From: a virus
Virus record (IMG/VR): IMGVR_UViG_3300044627_004293
Coordinates: 1 to 26,796 of that record
Length of the DNA: 26,796 nucleotides
Strand: one strand, 5' to 3'
Both the position numbers and the translations under genes were made by a program. A model generated the notes under the pieces. It worked only from the letters and a program-made list of their open reading frames with translations, searched no databases and was not told the origin of the DNA. Below are positions 1 to 7,222 of this stretch, piece after piece (the first letter of the stretch is position 1; each line of letters starts with the position of its first letter).

Positions 1-614
1 CTGCAAAGGGTGCGTATATGCAGACAGCTTCGCTTTGTGTTAGATATGAAATTGAAAATACTGGAAGCACTGCAGGATCAAGCATATTAAAGCAGATTTG
101 CTCTACCGTGTTATCAGAAGGTGGATACGAGTTAAACGGAAAACCACGCGACATAGGTGTAGAACCAGCGACAGCAAATCAGATCGCTCTTGCATCAATC
201 GGAACATATTATCCAGTGGTATCAATTAGATTGAATCCTAGTTATCTAGATGCTATAGTTATTCCAAAAAATATAAGTCTATTGCCAATTAATGCCGCTA
301 ACTATAGGTATAAACTCATATCGGGCGGCACATTGACTGGCGGTGTATGGGCAAATGTTACTACCGATTCTGTAGTGCAGTATAATACTAATACTACAGC
401 TACAATTAGTGGCGGTAATACTTTTACTAGCGGTTATACTGCTGCTACTCACCAGTCTACAAATAGCATAGATTTAAAAGATAGCATTTTTAAGTATCAA
501 TTAGAAAGAAACAGTTTTACTTCTACCCCGCTTACACTTACGCTGGCTGTTACTTGCAGCGCAGCAACAAGCAACGTGTGTGCAAGTATGACTTTCGAAG
601 AAGTGGTATACTAA
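1..614 (+). CDS. Virion structural protein, C-terminal part (truncated by window edge)
   Basis: The reading frame is open to the left edge (first complete codon at position 3), so the first Met at 18 need not be the start and the gene probably begins outside the window. The visible ~200 residues open with VRYEIENTGSTAG and continue with many Thr, Ser, Asn and Gly, with alternating hydrophobic residues typical of beta-rich virion proteins. Similar VRYEIENTG segments occur, from memory, in structural proteins of T4-like cyanophages. It is followed without a gap by a 70-residue ORF and by other virion genes, which fits. There is no transmembrane segment or catalytic motif. The precise position in the particle cannot be inferred. 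Confidence 0.7.
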   Translation, partial: AKGAYMQTASLCVRYEIENTGSTAGSSILKQICSTVLSEGGYELNGKPRDIGVEPATANQIALASIGTYYPVVSIRLNPSYLDAIVIPKNISLLPINAANYRYKLISGGTLTGGVWANVTTDSVVQYNTNTTATISGGNTFTSGYTAATHQSTNSIDLKDSIFKYQLERNSFTSTPLTLTLAVTCSAATSNVCASMTFEEVVY

Positions 615-827
615 ATGAAAAAACAATTAAAAGAAGCATCAAACCCAGCTCTTATTCATGCTAAACTCATCAAACGAATATTAAACACAGCTCATGGCAA
701 ATCTGTTCATTTTAAAACCGGTGAAACTTCTGAACTTCAATCAAGAAACTCAGATGATCCAGAATCACGCTTTCATGGAACAACTTCAGTCGCAAGAATT
801 TATAAAAAAAGCACTCCAGGTCAATAG
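615..827 (+). CDS. Small hypothetical protein (70 aa)
   Basis: The ATG directly follows the TAA of the upstream structural gene, so translation is probably coupled. The product starts MKKQLKEASNPALIHAK and is polar and basic, without Cys pairs or membrane segments. The end includes KSVHFKTGETSELQS and FHGTTSVARIYKKS. I do not recognise a family. The start fits a small T4-like accessory or virion protein. The late promoter for the next gene lies just after its stop. Confidence 0.6.
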   Translation: MKKQLKEASNPALIHAKLIKRILNTAHGKSVHFKTGETSELQSRNSDDPESRFHGTTSVARIYKKSTPGQ

Positions 828-836
828 ATCTTATAA

Positions 837-844
837 TATAAATA
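837..844 (+). promoter_or_regulatory. T4-type late promoter (TATAAATA)
   Basis: An exact TATAAATA lies 22 bases before the ATG of the Dps-like gene, in a 39-base gap. Exact matches to this T4 late consensus concentrate in gaps before genes in this window. The Shine-Dalgarno-like TAGGTAA follows it. The position predicts late expression of the Dps-like protein. Confidence 0.65.
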
Positions 845-866
845 ATCGAAACATAGTAGGTAATTA

Positions 867-1310
867 ATGGCTGATAATAGACTAATAGAACAACTTAAAG
901 TGCTACAGGCTTCAACATTTGCTTTGTACTTAAAGTGTCATAATTATCATTGGAATGTTGAAGGTACAGATTTTGCACAGTATCATACATTTTTAGGCGA
1001 TTTATATAATGAATTATGGCTTGCTGTAGATGTTATCGCTGAGCATACACGTACACTTCAGTCATACGTGCCAGGTTCTCTTACTAGATTTAAAGAACTT
1101 TCAGTTGTAGACGATGCTATTAGTATTCCTACAGCAAAAAATATGTTAATTAATATTAGAGATGATAATCAAAAAGTTATAGAAGTATTACAAAAAGCAC
1201 ATGAATATTCAGAAGATAATAAAACATTTGGTATAACTAATTTTCTTGAAGATCGTATTGATATACATTTTAAGCATGACTGGATGCTTAGATCTATAAC
1301 AAAGGCGTAA
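867..1310 (+). CDS. Dps-like / miniferritin protein
   Basis: The 147-residue protein matches the Dps (ferritin-like, DNA-protection) family in length and pattern. Residues 20-60 read as the Dps helix A-B signature: HNYHWNVEG at 25-33, H40, D55 and E59. H28, H40, D55 and E59 have the spacing of the intersubunit ferroxidase ligands of Dps (H, +12 H, +15 D, +4 E). The acidic residue usual four positions after the second His is Gly44 here, with Asp45 next to it. The C-terminal FLEDRIDIHFKHDWMLRS also matches the last Dps helix. Dps proteins oxidise and store iron and some bind DNA; the short N-terminus gives little basic tail for DNA binding. A late promoter precedes it and it sits among virion genes, so it may act late or be packaged (inference). 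Confidence 0.85.
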   Translation: MADNRLIEQLKVLQASTFALYLKCHNYHWNVEGTDFAQYHTFLGDLYNELWLAVDVIAEHTRTLQSYVPGSLTRFKELSVVDDAISIPTAKNMLINIRDDNQKVIEVLQKAHEYSEDNKTFGITNFLEDRIDIHFKHDWMLRSITKA

Positions 1311-1311
1311 T

Positions 1312-2988
1312 ATGTCTATTGTAAGTCAAGGTAAATTTATAGGAAGATCTTCTTCTTTTAAGTATAGAAAGTCCGGTGGTATAGGTTCTGGTATAAATTT
1401 ATCAGCTCAGCGCAAAGATAGTTTAGAAAAAAGAGCTATTAGTGACAAGCAAGATAAAGAAACTGCAAGAACAAAGGAAGTATCTCGTAGAGAAAAAGAA
1501 AGAAAACAGAGGCGGATTCAAATGGTTAAACGGGTATCAGAAGAGACTAATACTGAAAAAAGACAAAAAGTCGTGGCAGTCAGTCGACCAGATACTGCAA
1601 ATACACCTTTGGATGCTCGCTCTAAACTATATAAACAGACTCAAATTAAAAATAAAATCATCGATGAAAACGAGGTAAAAACAATGACTTTTCAGAAGTA
1701 TCACGGTCTGCCAGACTCATTGGTCTCGGCTGTTACTGCAATTTTAGAAAAAGTAAAGAATCCTTTTGAGGATGATGATAAGAAAACAAAGTCAAAGAAA
1801 GATGATGATCAGGATGATACTGATGATATGGATATGAAGTCCAATAAGAACGATGATTCTGATGATAATGAAGACGATGATTCTGATCGAAAGGTTGGTA
1901 CGAATGGCAAAAAGACTAAGGTAGAACTTAATCCAAAGACACAGTCGGCCAATGAAGAGCTAAAAGGTAATCAGCATAAGCTTGATAAAAACAAAAATGG
2001 CCGTTTAGACAAGCACGACTTTAAGCTACTTCGTAAAGAAGAAGTCGAGCATATTGAAGAAGGTAATACTCATACCGTTTGGTTCCAGAAAGGAACTAAG
2101 GTAGGCGCTCGCTCAGCCCGTGGCATTGGTGTAATTGCCAAAAATGAAAAGCATGCTATTGAAGTTGCTAAGCAGAAGTTTCCTGATCACAAAAATGGCT
2201 GGTTTGTTGACAAAATCAAGTCGTATGCTAAAGAAGAAGTCGAGGAGATCGACGAACTCTCAAATAAGACTCTTGGAAATTACGTTAAGAAAGCTGGTCG
2301 TCAGCTAAGAAGCGGAACTGCTCCTAAGGGACGCGATGAAAGATCAGATCTTGCTAAGTTAAAGATTGCTAAGCGTAGTTCTAATAGTCGTGATCCATAT
2401 ATGGATGAGGAAGTTGAATTAGATGAAGCAATGAAGTGGGATAAGAAGAGTCACGCATCATTGCCAGCTATGGATCAGCCTAACATGAAGGCACATAAAG
2501 AAGCAGCCAATTGGCATAGAGAAAATTATGAAGATAGTTCAGGAGATGCAAAGCAGTATCACAAGAAAAGAATGCTGCATCACACTACTCAAGCTGACGC
2601 TATGAAGTCAATGTCTGAATCAAAGCAGTTCGACATTGGTCTCTCCGACGAGGAAACGCAGCGTATTCTGACTAAGCTAAAAGAAAGTGATGATAAAGCT
2701 TATAAGTATCGTGATACAGATCCAGCCGATAAGAACAATGATTATGATGCATCTAAAGATAAGAATCCAGAACATATTGTTATGCAATTACGCAAAGCTA
2801 AGTCTTTAGGCGCTGCTAATCGGCCTATTCATTTTCATGATGGTTCAAAGGCAAATGTATCTTCAGCCCATGTTCATAAGGCACTGGATATGCATAACTC
2901 TTTCAAGAAAGCTCCAGATAGAGACGACTTTACTCAGAAACTTCAAGCTTCTCACGCATCATTCAAGAAAGCTCTGGGAGAACAATGA
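1312..2988 (+). CDS. Modular acidic T4-like phage protein with EF-hand loop and prohead-protease-like sites
   Basis: A 558-residue, highly charged protein. Residues 1-120 are Lys/Arg-rich and probably helical. At about 124 a new module begins (MTFQKYHGLPDSLV), preceded in the DNA by GAGGT about nine bases before ATG 1684, so an internal start is possible. Residues ~150-195 are Asp/Lys low complexity. Residues 225-236 (DKNKNGRLDKHD) form an EF-hand-like calcium loop. The acidic motifs EEVEHIEEG (243-251), EEVEEIDEL (308-316) and EEVELDEA (366-373) each contain (I/L)-x-E, the T4 gp21 prohead protease consensus, and separate small domains. The motif followed by a TL-x-x-Y-x-x-KA helix is common in T4-like phage proteins. 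A head-internal or scaffold-associated protein is a fair inference; enzymatic function is not visible. Confidence 0.75.
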   Translation: MSIVSQGKFIGRSSSFKYRKSGGIGSGINLSAQRKDSLEKRAISDKQDKETARTKEVSRREKERKQRRIQMVKRVSEETNTEKRQKVVAVSRPDTANTPLDARSKLYKQTQIKNKIIDENEVKTMTFQKYHGLPDSLVSAVTAILEKVKNPFEDDDKKTKSKKDDDQDDTDDMDMKSNKNDDSDDNEDDDSDRKVGTNGKKTKVELNPKTQSANEELKGNQHKLDKNKNGRLDKHDFKLLRKEEVEHIEEGNTHTVWFQKGTKVGARSARGIGVIAKNEKHAIEVAKQKFPDHKNGWFVDKIKSYAKEEVEEIDELSNKTLGNYVKKAGRQLRSGTAPKGRDERSDLAKLKIAKRSSNSRDPYMDEEVELDEAMKWDKKSHASLPAMDQPNMKAHKEAANWHRENYEDSSGDAKQYHKKRMLHHTTQADAMKSMSESKQFDIGLSDEETQRILTKLKESDDKAYKYRDTDPADKNNDYDASKDKNPEHIVMQLRKAKSLGAANRPIHFHDGSKANVSSAHVHKALDMHNSFKKAPDRDDFTQKLQASHASFKKALGEQ

Positions 2989-3149
2989 AGAAATTCTTAA
3001 GCTTCGTTGAAGCTAAGAAACAAAACAAGAAAAAAAAGTTGGTGCCAATGGCACCAACTGTAGTTTCTTCTCCTTTAAGAGGAGCTAATCAAGATTATTC
3101 TGGCATAAGCCCAAGTCACGATACTGCTGATTATACAGTAAGTGATTAA
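2985..3149 (+). CDS. Small hypothetical protein (54 aa), overlaps preceding stop
   Basis: The ATG overlaps the TGA of the 558-residue gene (ATGA), the usual sign of translational coupling. The 54-residue product starts MKKFLSFVEAKKQNKKKK, resembling the N-termini of small T4-like phage proteins, and ends DTADYTVSD. The DNA holds a perfect 10-bp inverted repeat (3037-3059) in the codons for K-L-V-P-M-A-P-T, so this stretch may work mainly as RNA structure instead. No family recognised. Confidence 0.5.
   Translation: MKKFLSFVEAKKQNKKKKLVPMAPTVVSSPLRGANQDYSGISPSHDTADYTVSD
3037..3059 (-). terminator. Perfect 10-bp hairpin with T-tract on the minus strand
   Basis: AGTTGGTGCC, AAT loop, GGCACCAACT. 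The plus strand has a run of A just before it, so on the minus strand the hairpin is followed by TTTTTTT, the layout of an intrinsic terminator for leftward transcription. There is no leftward gene nearby; on the plus strand the hairpin lies inside the small ORF at 2985-3149. It could stop antisense transcription or shape the sense mRNA. Confidence 0.5.
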
Positions 3150-3153
3150 GAAA

Positions 3154-3161
3154 TATAAATA
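3154..3161 (+). promoter_or_regulatory. T4-type late promoter (TATAAATA)
   Basis: Exact TATAAATA in the gap before the structural gene at 3195, 33 bases ahead of its ATG. The strong Shine-Dalgarno AGGAG (3180-3184) lies between. Late control fits a virion protein. Confidence 0.65.
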
Positions 3162-3194
3162 TCAAAAGAAATTATATTCAGGAGAATAGAAAAC

Positions 3195-3932
3195 ATGGCA
3201 CAATGGGGCAGAAACGATCAGGCTGTTACAGCAAACAGCACTACGACAAAAGAAACCTCTAATGGTGCACCGATTGGTACATATGCATTGGTTAAGTTAG
3301 GTGGCGGTGCTAATGCGCACTATGGCAATACTTCTGCCGGATCACGTGCTGCAACTGATGTTAACATGTTTAGTAATGTCACTCCTGGCGCATTTATGCC
3401 TAATATGGCTGCTGGCATTTTTGGTGTATCTGCCGGCGAAATGGCTAACAATACTACAAATAAGGTAGCCGATCAGCCAGCGCATGCTGGTTGGGTATAT
3501 CGTAAAGCTGGTACAGGTCCAATTGTTTCTGTAACTATGACGGCAACAGGTGCTAGTGCCTATAACAATAATGATTTACTTGTAGTTAGATCTACACAGG
3601 CCGGGGGAAATGCAAGTATTGCATTTACTACTAATGCAACTGGTGGCAGTCTTACATTTAATATTGTAAATCCTGGAGCTGGATTCCTTGTTACATCTAT
3701 TCCTGTATCAAATCTAGTAATTACTAATGCTACAGGCGGAACCGCGGCTGGCAACTCTACAGTAACTAATATTACTGTTACGGCGGGTGGTAGAGCCGGG
3801 CGCATACATTCTGAAACTTTAGTAGCATTTGGTTCGCTTGGTTCAAATACAACTTCATCTACTGGTGTAGTTGGTGATGCAACCACAGTTGCTGATGCTA
3901 CAAGTGATAATACTTACTATCCTGGTCGTTAA
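3195..3932 (+). CDS. T4-like virion structural protein (MAQWGRND type)
   Basis: A 245-residue protein rich in Gly, Ala, Thr and Asn. The start MAQWGRNDQAV, the central GVSAGEMANN and HAGWVYRKAGTGP and the late GGRAGRIHSETLVAFGS match, from memory, a virion protein common in T4-like cyanophages. Residues ~110-190 form a beta-rich insert (VSVTMTATGASAYNNNDLL, ATGGTAAGNSTVTNI) that looks like an added decoration or adhesion-like domain between the conserved flanks. ATG 3195 is fixed by an AGGAG site and a late promoter. Its exact place in the particle is not visible. Confidence 0.75.
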   Translation: MAQWGRNDQAVTANSTTTKETSNGAPIGTYALVKLGGGANAHYGNTSAGSRAATDVNMFSNVTPGAFMPNMAAGIFGVSAGEMANNTTNKVADQPAHAGWVYRKAGTGPIVSVTMTATGASAYNNNDLLVVRSTQAGGNASIAFTTNATGGSLTFNIVNPGAGFLVTSIPVSNLVITNATGGTAAGNSTVTNITVTAGGRAGRIHSETLVAFGSLGSNTTSSTGVVGDATTVADATSDNTYYPGR

Positions 3933-3954
3933 TATTATTTAAATATAATTTATC

Positions 3955-4203
3955 ATGACAGACAATGCAAAAAGAACATCGGAGCTGCCTACAGCCAATA
4001 CTATTGGCGGCTCCGATAGATTAGTATTTCTTTATCAAGCGAATACTTCTTCACCTTCAACACGTACTATTACTCGTCAAAATTTTATAACTAGTATAGT
4101 ACCAGGTCCATATGCAAATGATACTGGTGCCAATAATGCCGGTGTATCTATTAATGGACTTTATTATGATGCATCAGGATCAGTGAGGATTAGACTAGTA
4201 TAA
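3955..4203 (+). CDS. Small putative virion protein (82 aa)
   Basis: The product begins MTDNAKRTSELPTANTIGGSDRLVFLYQANT and includes TRTITRQNFITSI. The pattern SELPTA...DRLVFL...TRTIT..NF is one I associate with short phage structural or fibre-associated proteins. The second half (GVSINGLYYDASGSVRIRLV) looks beta-stranded. It follows the structural gene by 22 bases with no strong ribosome site. The role is inferred from neighbourhood. Confidence 0.6.
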   Translation: MTDNAKRTSELPTANTIGGSDRLVFLYQANTSSPSTRTITRQNFITSIVPGPYANDTGANNAGVSINGLYYDASGSVRIRLV

Positions 4204-4209
4204 TATAAT

Positions 4210-4599
4210 ATGAATGAAAAACTTACTGATGATAACTTTTTAATATATGCAGCAAAATATTATGATACAGCTTTATGTTGCTCAACCGATGAATTTTTAC
4301 AAGATTTAAAAAGACTTAAATATATAAAAAAATTATTGACTAGATATAATGAAGGTGGAGAACTTAAAGAACAATTAATATTGAATCATATTATTGTACT
4401 TAATAATGTATTTGGCGCTGAGCATGCATGCAGAATATTATATTTGAAATTGAGCAAATATTTTGAACAAATTATACCATTTTTAGTATTGCTAAATATA
4501 TTACCAGATAAACTATACAATATAGGCAATGATGCCGTAATAAATCTTGATGTTATTATTATGGATTCTAAGATAGTAGATAAGCTTAGGAAGATCTAA
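4210..4599 (+). CDS. Conserved T4-like hypothetical protein (probably DUF7207)
   Basis: 129 residues, helical, starting MNEKLTDDNFLIYAAKYYD. The blocks FLQDLKRLKYIKKLLTRY, GELKEQLILNHIIVLNNVFG and IIPFLVLLNILPDKLYNIG match a protein conserved in nearly all marine T4-like phages, which I believe is DUF7207. Function unknown. It is followed by the 97- and 129-residue genes, an order usual in such phages. Its TAA overlaps the next ATG (TAATG), suggesting coupled translation. Confidence 0.7.
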   Translation: MNEKLTDDNFLIYAAKYYDTALCCSTDEFLQDLKRLKYIKKLLTRYNEGGELKEQLILNHIIVLNNVFGAEHACRILYLKLSKYFEQIIPFLVLLNILPDKLYNIGNDAVINLDVIIMDSKIVDKLRKI

Positions 4600-4892
4600 T
4601 GTCAAAAAATAAGAAACCAAGCAGAACAGCTCGCAGGGCTTTGGAATTATTTAAAGACAATCGCTTTGCTAAGCGAGTGATCAAGAGTAAGAAAGCATAT
4701 GATAGGAAGCGCGACAGGAAAATGGTTAATGAAACTGACTCTGTCGTTCCAGTAAATGCTATGGGCGCATCATCTTCTTCATCTGGTCCAATTCAAACAT
4801 ATGATCCATTGCTGCAAATAAAAAATCGTAAAATTAAGAAATTTTCTTCTATGTTCAAGCGTAAAATGATGGAACATAGCAATGGCAACTAA
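4599..4892 (+). CDS. Conserved basic hypothetical protein (97 aa)
   Basis: Strongly basic (SKNKKPSRTARRALELFKDN, KSKKAYDRKRDRK, KNRKIKKFSSMFKRKM). The central PVNAMGASSSSSGPIQTYDPLL is a segment I recall from T4-like phage proteins at this position. There is no catalytic motif. The charge suggests nucleic-acid contact, but this is inference. The gene overlaps the one before by one base and the one after by eleven, so the three are probably co-translated. Confidence 0.65.
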   Translation: MSKNKKPSRTARRALELFKDNRFAKRVIKSKKAYDRKRDRKMVNETDSVVPVNAMGASSSSSGPIQTYDPLLQIKNRKIKKFSSMFKRKMMEHSNGN

Positions 4893-5271
4893 TAGATCAT
4901 CTAATTCAAACTGGCATAGAAATTTAGAAAAGCTTTCGGATATTCAGGCAGATATTAGTAAGATTTTAGCTGTGCACGAACAAAGATTAAATCAACACGA
5001 AAAAGTTCATGAAACACTCATGAGCGATGTAGAAAAGCGCAGAATAGAAATTAATGAAGTAACAGGCGACTTATATAAAGCTATTGATATCAAAACTGAT
5101 AAAATTATGGATGAAATTAAAGAAAATTATAGCAAGAGTTCAGAACAAACAAGCAAATTACGAGACAGAATGGTTAATTTTGAAAAGTATATTTGGATGG
5201 CAATTGGTGCCAGTGTTGGCCTTAGTTGGATATTCTCCTTTATAGTCAATTATCATAATTTAACAAAATAG
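4882..5271 (+). CDS. Coiled-coil protein with C-terminal membrane anchor (129 aa)
   Basis: Residues ~12-100 are charged and heptad-like (LEKLSDIQADISKILAVHEQ, HEKVHETLMSDVEKRRIE, DIKTDKIMDEIKENYSK), consistent with a coiled coil. Residues ~105-125 (YIWMAIGASVGLSWIFSFIV) form one transmembrane helix near the C-terminus. The layout recalls XhlA-like holin-associated proteins and a family seen in T4-like phages (possibly DUF7201). A role at the inner membrane, perhaps in lysis, is possible but not shown. It ends four bases before the -35 box of the primase promoter. Confidence 0.65.
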   Translation: MATNRSSNSNWHRNLEKLSDIQADISKILAVHEQRLNQHEKVHETLMSDVEKRRIEINEVTGDLYKAIDIKTDKIMDEIKENYSKSSEQTSKLRDRMVNFEKYIWMAIGASVGLSWIFSFIVNYHNLTK

Positions 5272-5274
5272 TAG

Positions 5275-5303
5275 TTTACAACATGTGCAAAGCATGGTAT
5301 AAT
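5275..5303 (+). promoter_or_regulatory. T4-type early promoter for primase (TTTACA-N17-TATAAT)
   Basis: GTTTACA with the hexamer at 5275-5280, 17 bases, then TATAAT at 5298-5303 with an extended -10 (TGGTATAAT). GTTTACA is the T4 early -35 form. The predicted start is near 5310, ahead of the primase ATG. Confidence 0.75.
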
Positions 5304-5328
5304 CCATATATGGTCAATGAAATAATGG

Positions 5329-6402
5329 ATGATCAATATGGATTGGCTAGAAACAAAATACATTGGATTGCTATCGTCTAAATTAGACGGTTTTAAACGC
5401 AAGTCTGGTTCATCCTATAATTTTAGATGTCCAGTATGCGGAGACTCTAAGAAAAGTACATCTAAAGCTAGAGGCTGGATCTTTGATCGATCTGGTAAAT
5501 CTAGATTCTATTGTCATAACTGTAATGCATCAATGTCTTTCATTGGCTTAGTTAAGCATGTCGATACACAACTTTATCAAGAATTAAAGATTGAAAGACT
5601 TAAAGAACATGCTACAAATACTAATAAGTCTAAAGATGTAGTAGAGACTATTCAGCCATATAGACCATTGTTTGAAAAAGATACTGCTCTTCGTGGATTA
5701 AAGAGAGTATCACAATTGCATCACGATGACCCGTATAAAAAATATATAGTTTCTAGACGTATTCCATTTAAGTTTCATTATAAACTATATATTGTTGATG
5801 CATTTTTTGCATACATTAATACACTTATTCCAAATAAATTTGATGAAAAAGTTCTCTTAAATGATGAGCCTAGATTGCTAATTCCATTTATTGACAAAAA
5901 TAATAGAGTTCATGCTTTACAAGGTAGATCATTTAATGAACGTTCTAAATCAAAGTATATAACTATAGTACTAGATGATACTGTACCAAAGATTTATGGT
6001 TTAGATACAGTAAATGAAAATGATAATATCTATGTTACTGAAGGCCCAATTGATTCTATGTTTTTAGATAATGGAATTGCAACTGCTGGTGGAGATCTAT
6101 CATCTGCTGCAAAATGTTTAGATAAAAATAAACTTGTTATTGTTTATGATAATGAACGCAGGTCTAAACATACTGTTGAAAAAATTGCAAAGTGTATTAA
6201 TGATGGATATAAAGTTTGTCTATGGCCTGAATCAGTAGTGTACAAAGACATCAATGATATGGTAAAATCGGGTATGAAACCTGAATATGTGCAGCTTATT
6301 ATCGAGCAAAACATATATTCAGGACTTGCCGCTGAAATGGAATTGAGTAAATGGAAGCGCGTCGACCTCTCAAAGAACAAGAATTATTCTATGCAAAACT
6401 AG
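5329..6402 (+). CDS. 61: DNA primase (T4 gp61-like)
   Basis: Makes RNA primers at the fork with the gp41 helicase in T4-type systems. The 357 residues begin with a zinc-ribbon: CPVCGDS (C34, C37) and YCHNC (C62, C65), with KARGWIFD between. A Toprim domain follows: YVTEGPIDSMF with catalytic Glu238, and IVYDNE (274-276) as the acidic motif. Length is close to T4 gp61. An in-frame ATG at 5338 (MDWLETKYIG) has a slightly better ribosome site (GGAT seven bases upstream) and may be the true start. It has its own early promoter. The last 52 bases overlap the next ORF. Confidence 0.92.
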   Translation: MINMDWLETKYIGLLSSKLDGFKRKSGSSYNFRCPVCGDSKKSTSKARGWIFDRSGKSRFYCHNCNASMSFIGLVKHVDTQLYQELKIERLKEHATNTNKSKDVVETIQPYRPLFEKDTALRGLKRVSQLHHDDPYKKYIVSRRIPFKFHYKLYIVDAFFAYINTLIPNKFDEKVLLNDEPRLLIPFIDKNNRVHALQGRSFNERSKSKYITIVLDDTVPKIYGLDTVNENDNIYVTEGPIDSMFLDNGIATAGGDLSSAAKCLDKNKLVIVYDNERRSKHTVEKIAKCINDGYKVCLWPESVVYKDINDMVKSGMKPEYVQLIIEQNIYSGLAAEMELSKWKRVDLSKNKNYSMQN

Positions 6403-6581
6403 AAGGTAAACATAGCGCATTAGATGATGTAGCTAATAAACAATTTAGCTATAATAGTTTTATACAAATTTATAGATATAATAATAAAGTATTAATTGAA
6501 TATATTAGGAGTTATCATGAATCACGCCATGCTAGTAGCAGTAACACAACCGATAATAAAAGAAGTCAATACAGGAGATGA
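6351..6581 (+). CDS. Small hypothetical protein overlapping primase and thyX (76 aa)
   Basis: Starts MEARRPLKEQELFYAKLEGKHSALDD and continues FSYNSFIQIYRYNNKVL, an amphipathic pattern resembling small conserved T4-like proteins. It overlaps the primase end by 52 bases and the thyX start by 65. It is the only frame that fills 6403-6516, which supports it. The last ~20 residues (SSSNTTDNKRSQYRR) are encoded inside thyX and look unconstrained. No function can be assigned. Confidence 0.55.
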   Translation: MEARRPLKEQELFYAKLEGKHSALDDVANKQFSYNSFIQIYRYNNKVLIEYIRSYHESRHASSSNTTDNKRSQYRR

Positions 6582-7179
6582 TTTTATTGCATATGTAGCA
6601 CGTGTTTCTAATCCATCTAATCAATCTAATACTCAGACCGCACCAAAGCTTATTAAGTATCTGCGTAAAAATAATCATTGGTCGCCATTTGAAATGGCGC
6701 ATGCTATAATGGAGATTACTACAACACGCGATATTGCGCGTCAGATTTTGCGTCATCGCTCATTTTCATTTCAAGAATTTTCACAGCGTTATGCGGATCC
6801 AACGAATGATCTAGGGTTTGTTACACGAGATGCACGTCTACAAGATTTGAAAAATCGACAAAATTCAATTGATATTACTGATGATACTGAACTTAAGCAT
6901 GAATGGGTACAACGCCAAGAAGTAGTTATTGAGAGTATTAACCGTCACTACAGTTGGGCTGTAGCTAATGGTATTGCTAAAGAACAAGCACGTGCATTAT
7001 TGCCAGAAGGACTAACAGTTTCAAGACTCTATATGTCTGGATCCGTTCGATCATGGATTCACTATTGCCAGTTGCGTATGGGTGTTGAAACTCAGAAAGA
7101 GCATCGTGATGTTGCAACTTCAGCATGGTATGAATTGACTAATCACTACACTTCAATAAAAGATTCCCTTCGAGATTAA
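6517..7179 (+). CDS. thyX: FAD-dependent thymidylate synthase ThyX
   Basis: Converts dUMP to dTMP with methylene-tetrahydrofolate, NADPH and FAD. The 220 residues contain the ThyX signature RHRSFSFQEFSQR (79-91), the RHR-x7-S motif that binds dUMP and flavin, together with WSPFEMAHAIMEI and the C-terminal RSWIHYCQLRMGVETQKEHRDVA. ATG 6517 is chosen because TAGGAG lies six bases before it; a further upstream TTG at 6496 would include the ribosome site in the coding region. It lies between primase and nrdA, in a dNTP synthesis block. Confidence 0.96.
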   Translation: MNHAMLVAVTQPIIKEVNTGDDFIAYVARVSNPSNQSNTQTAPKLIKYLRKNNHWSPFEMAHAIMEITTTRDIARQILRHRSFSFQEFSQRYADPTNDLGFVTRDARLQDLKNRQNSIDITDDTELKHEWVQRQEVVIESINRHYSWAVANGIAKEQARALLPEGLTVSRLYMSGSVRSWIHYCQLRMGVETQKEHRDVATSAWYELTNHYTSIKDSLRD

Positions 7180-7222
7180 TTGAATAAATATTATTATAAT
7201 AGATTACTTTGGAAAAAATATA

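Noticed and set aside
1442-1678. 78-aa ORF in another frame of the 558-aa gene
   Set aside because: Lys-rich shadow of the basic N-terminal module; the main frame is continuous across it.
3560-3886. Leftward 108-aa ORF inside the structural gene
   Set aside because: Shadow frame of a low-complexity Thr/Gly/Ala gene; no promoter or family.
7183-7200. AATAAATA and TATAAT before nrdA as a promoter
   Set aside because: Only a one-mismatch late element in an AT-rich gap and no -35 box at 17 bases; too weak to list.
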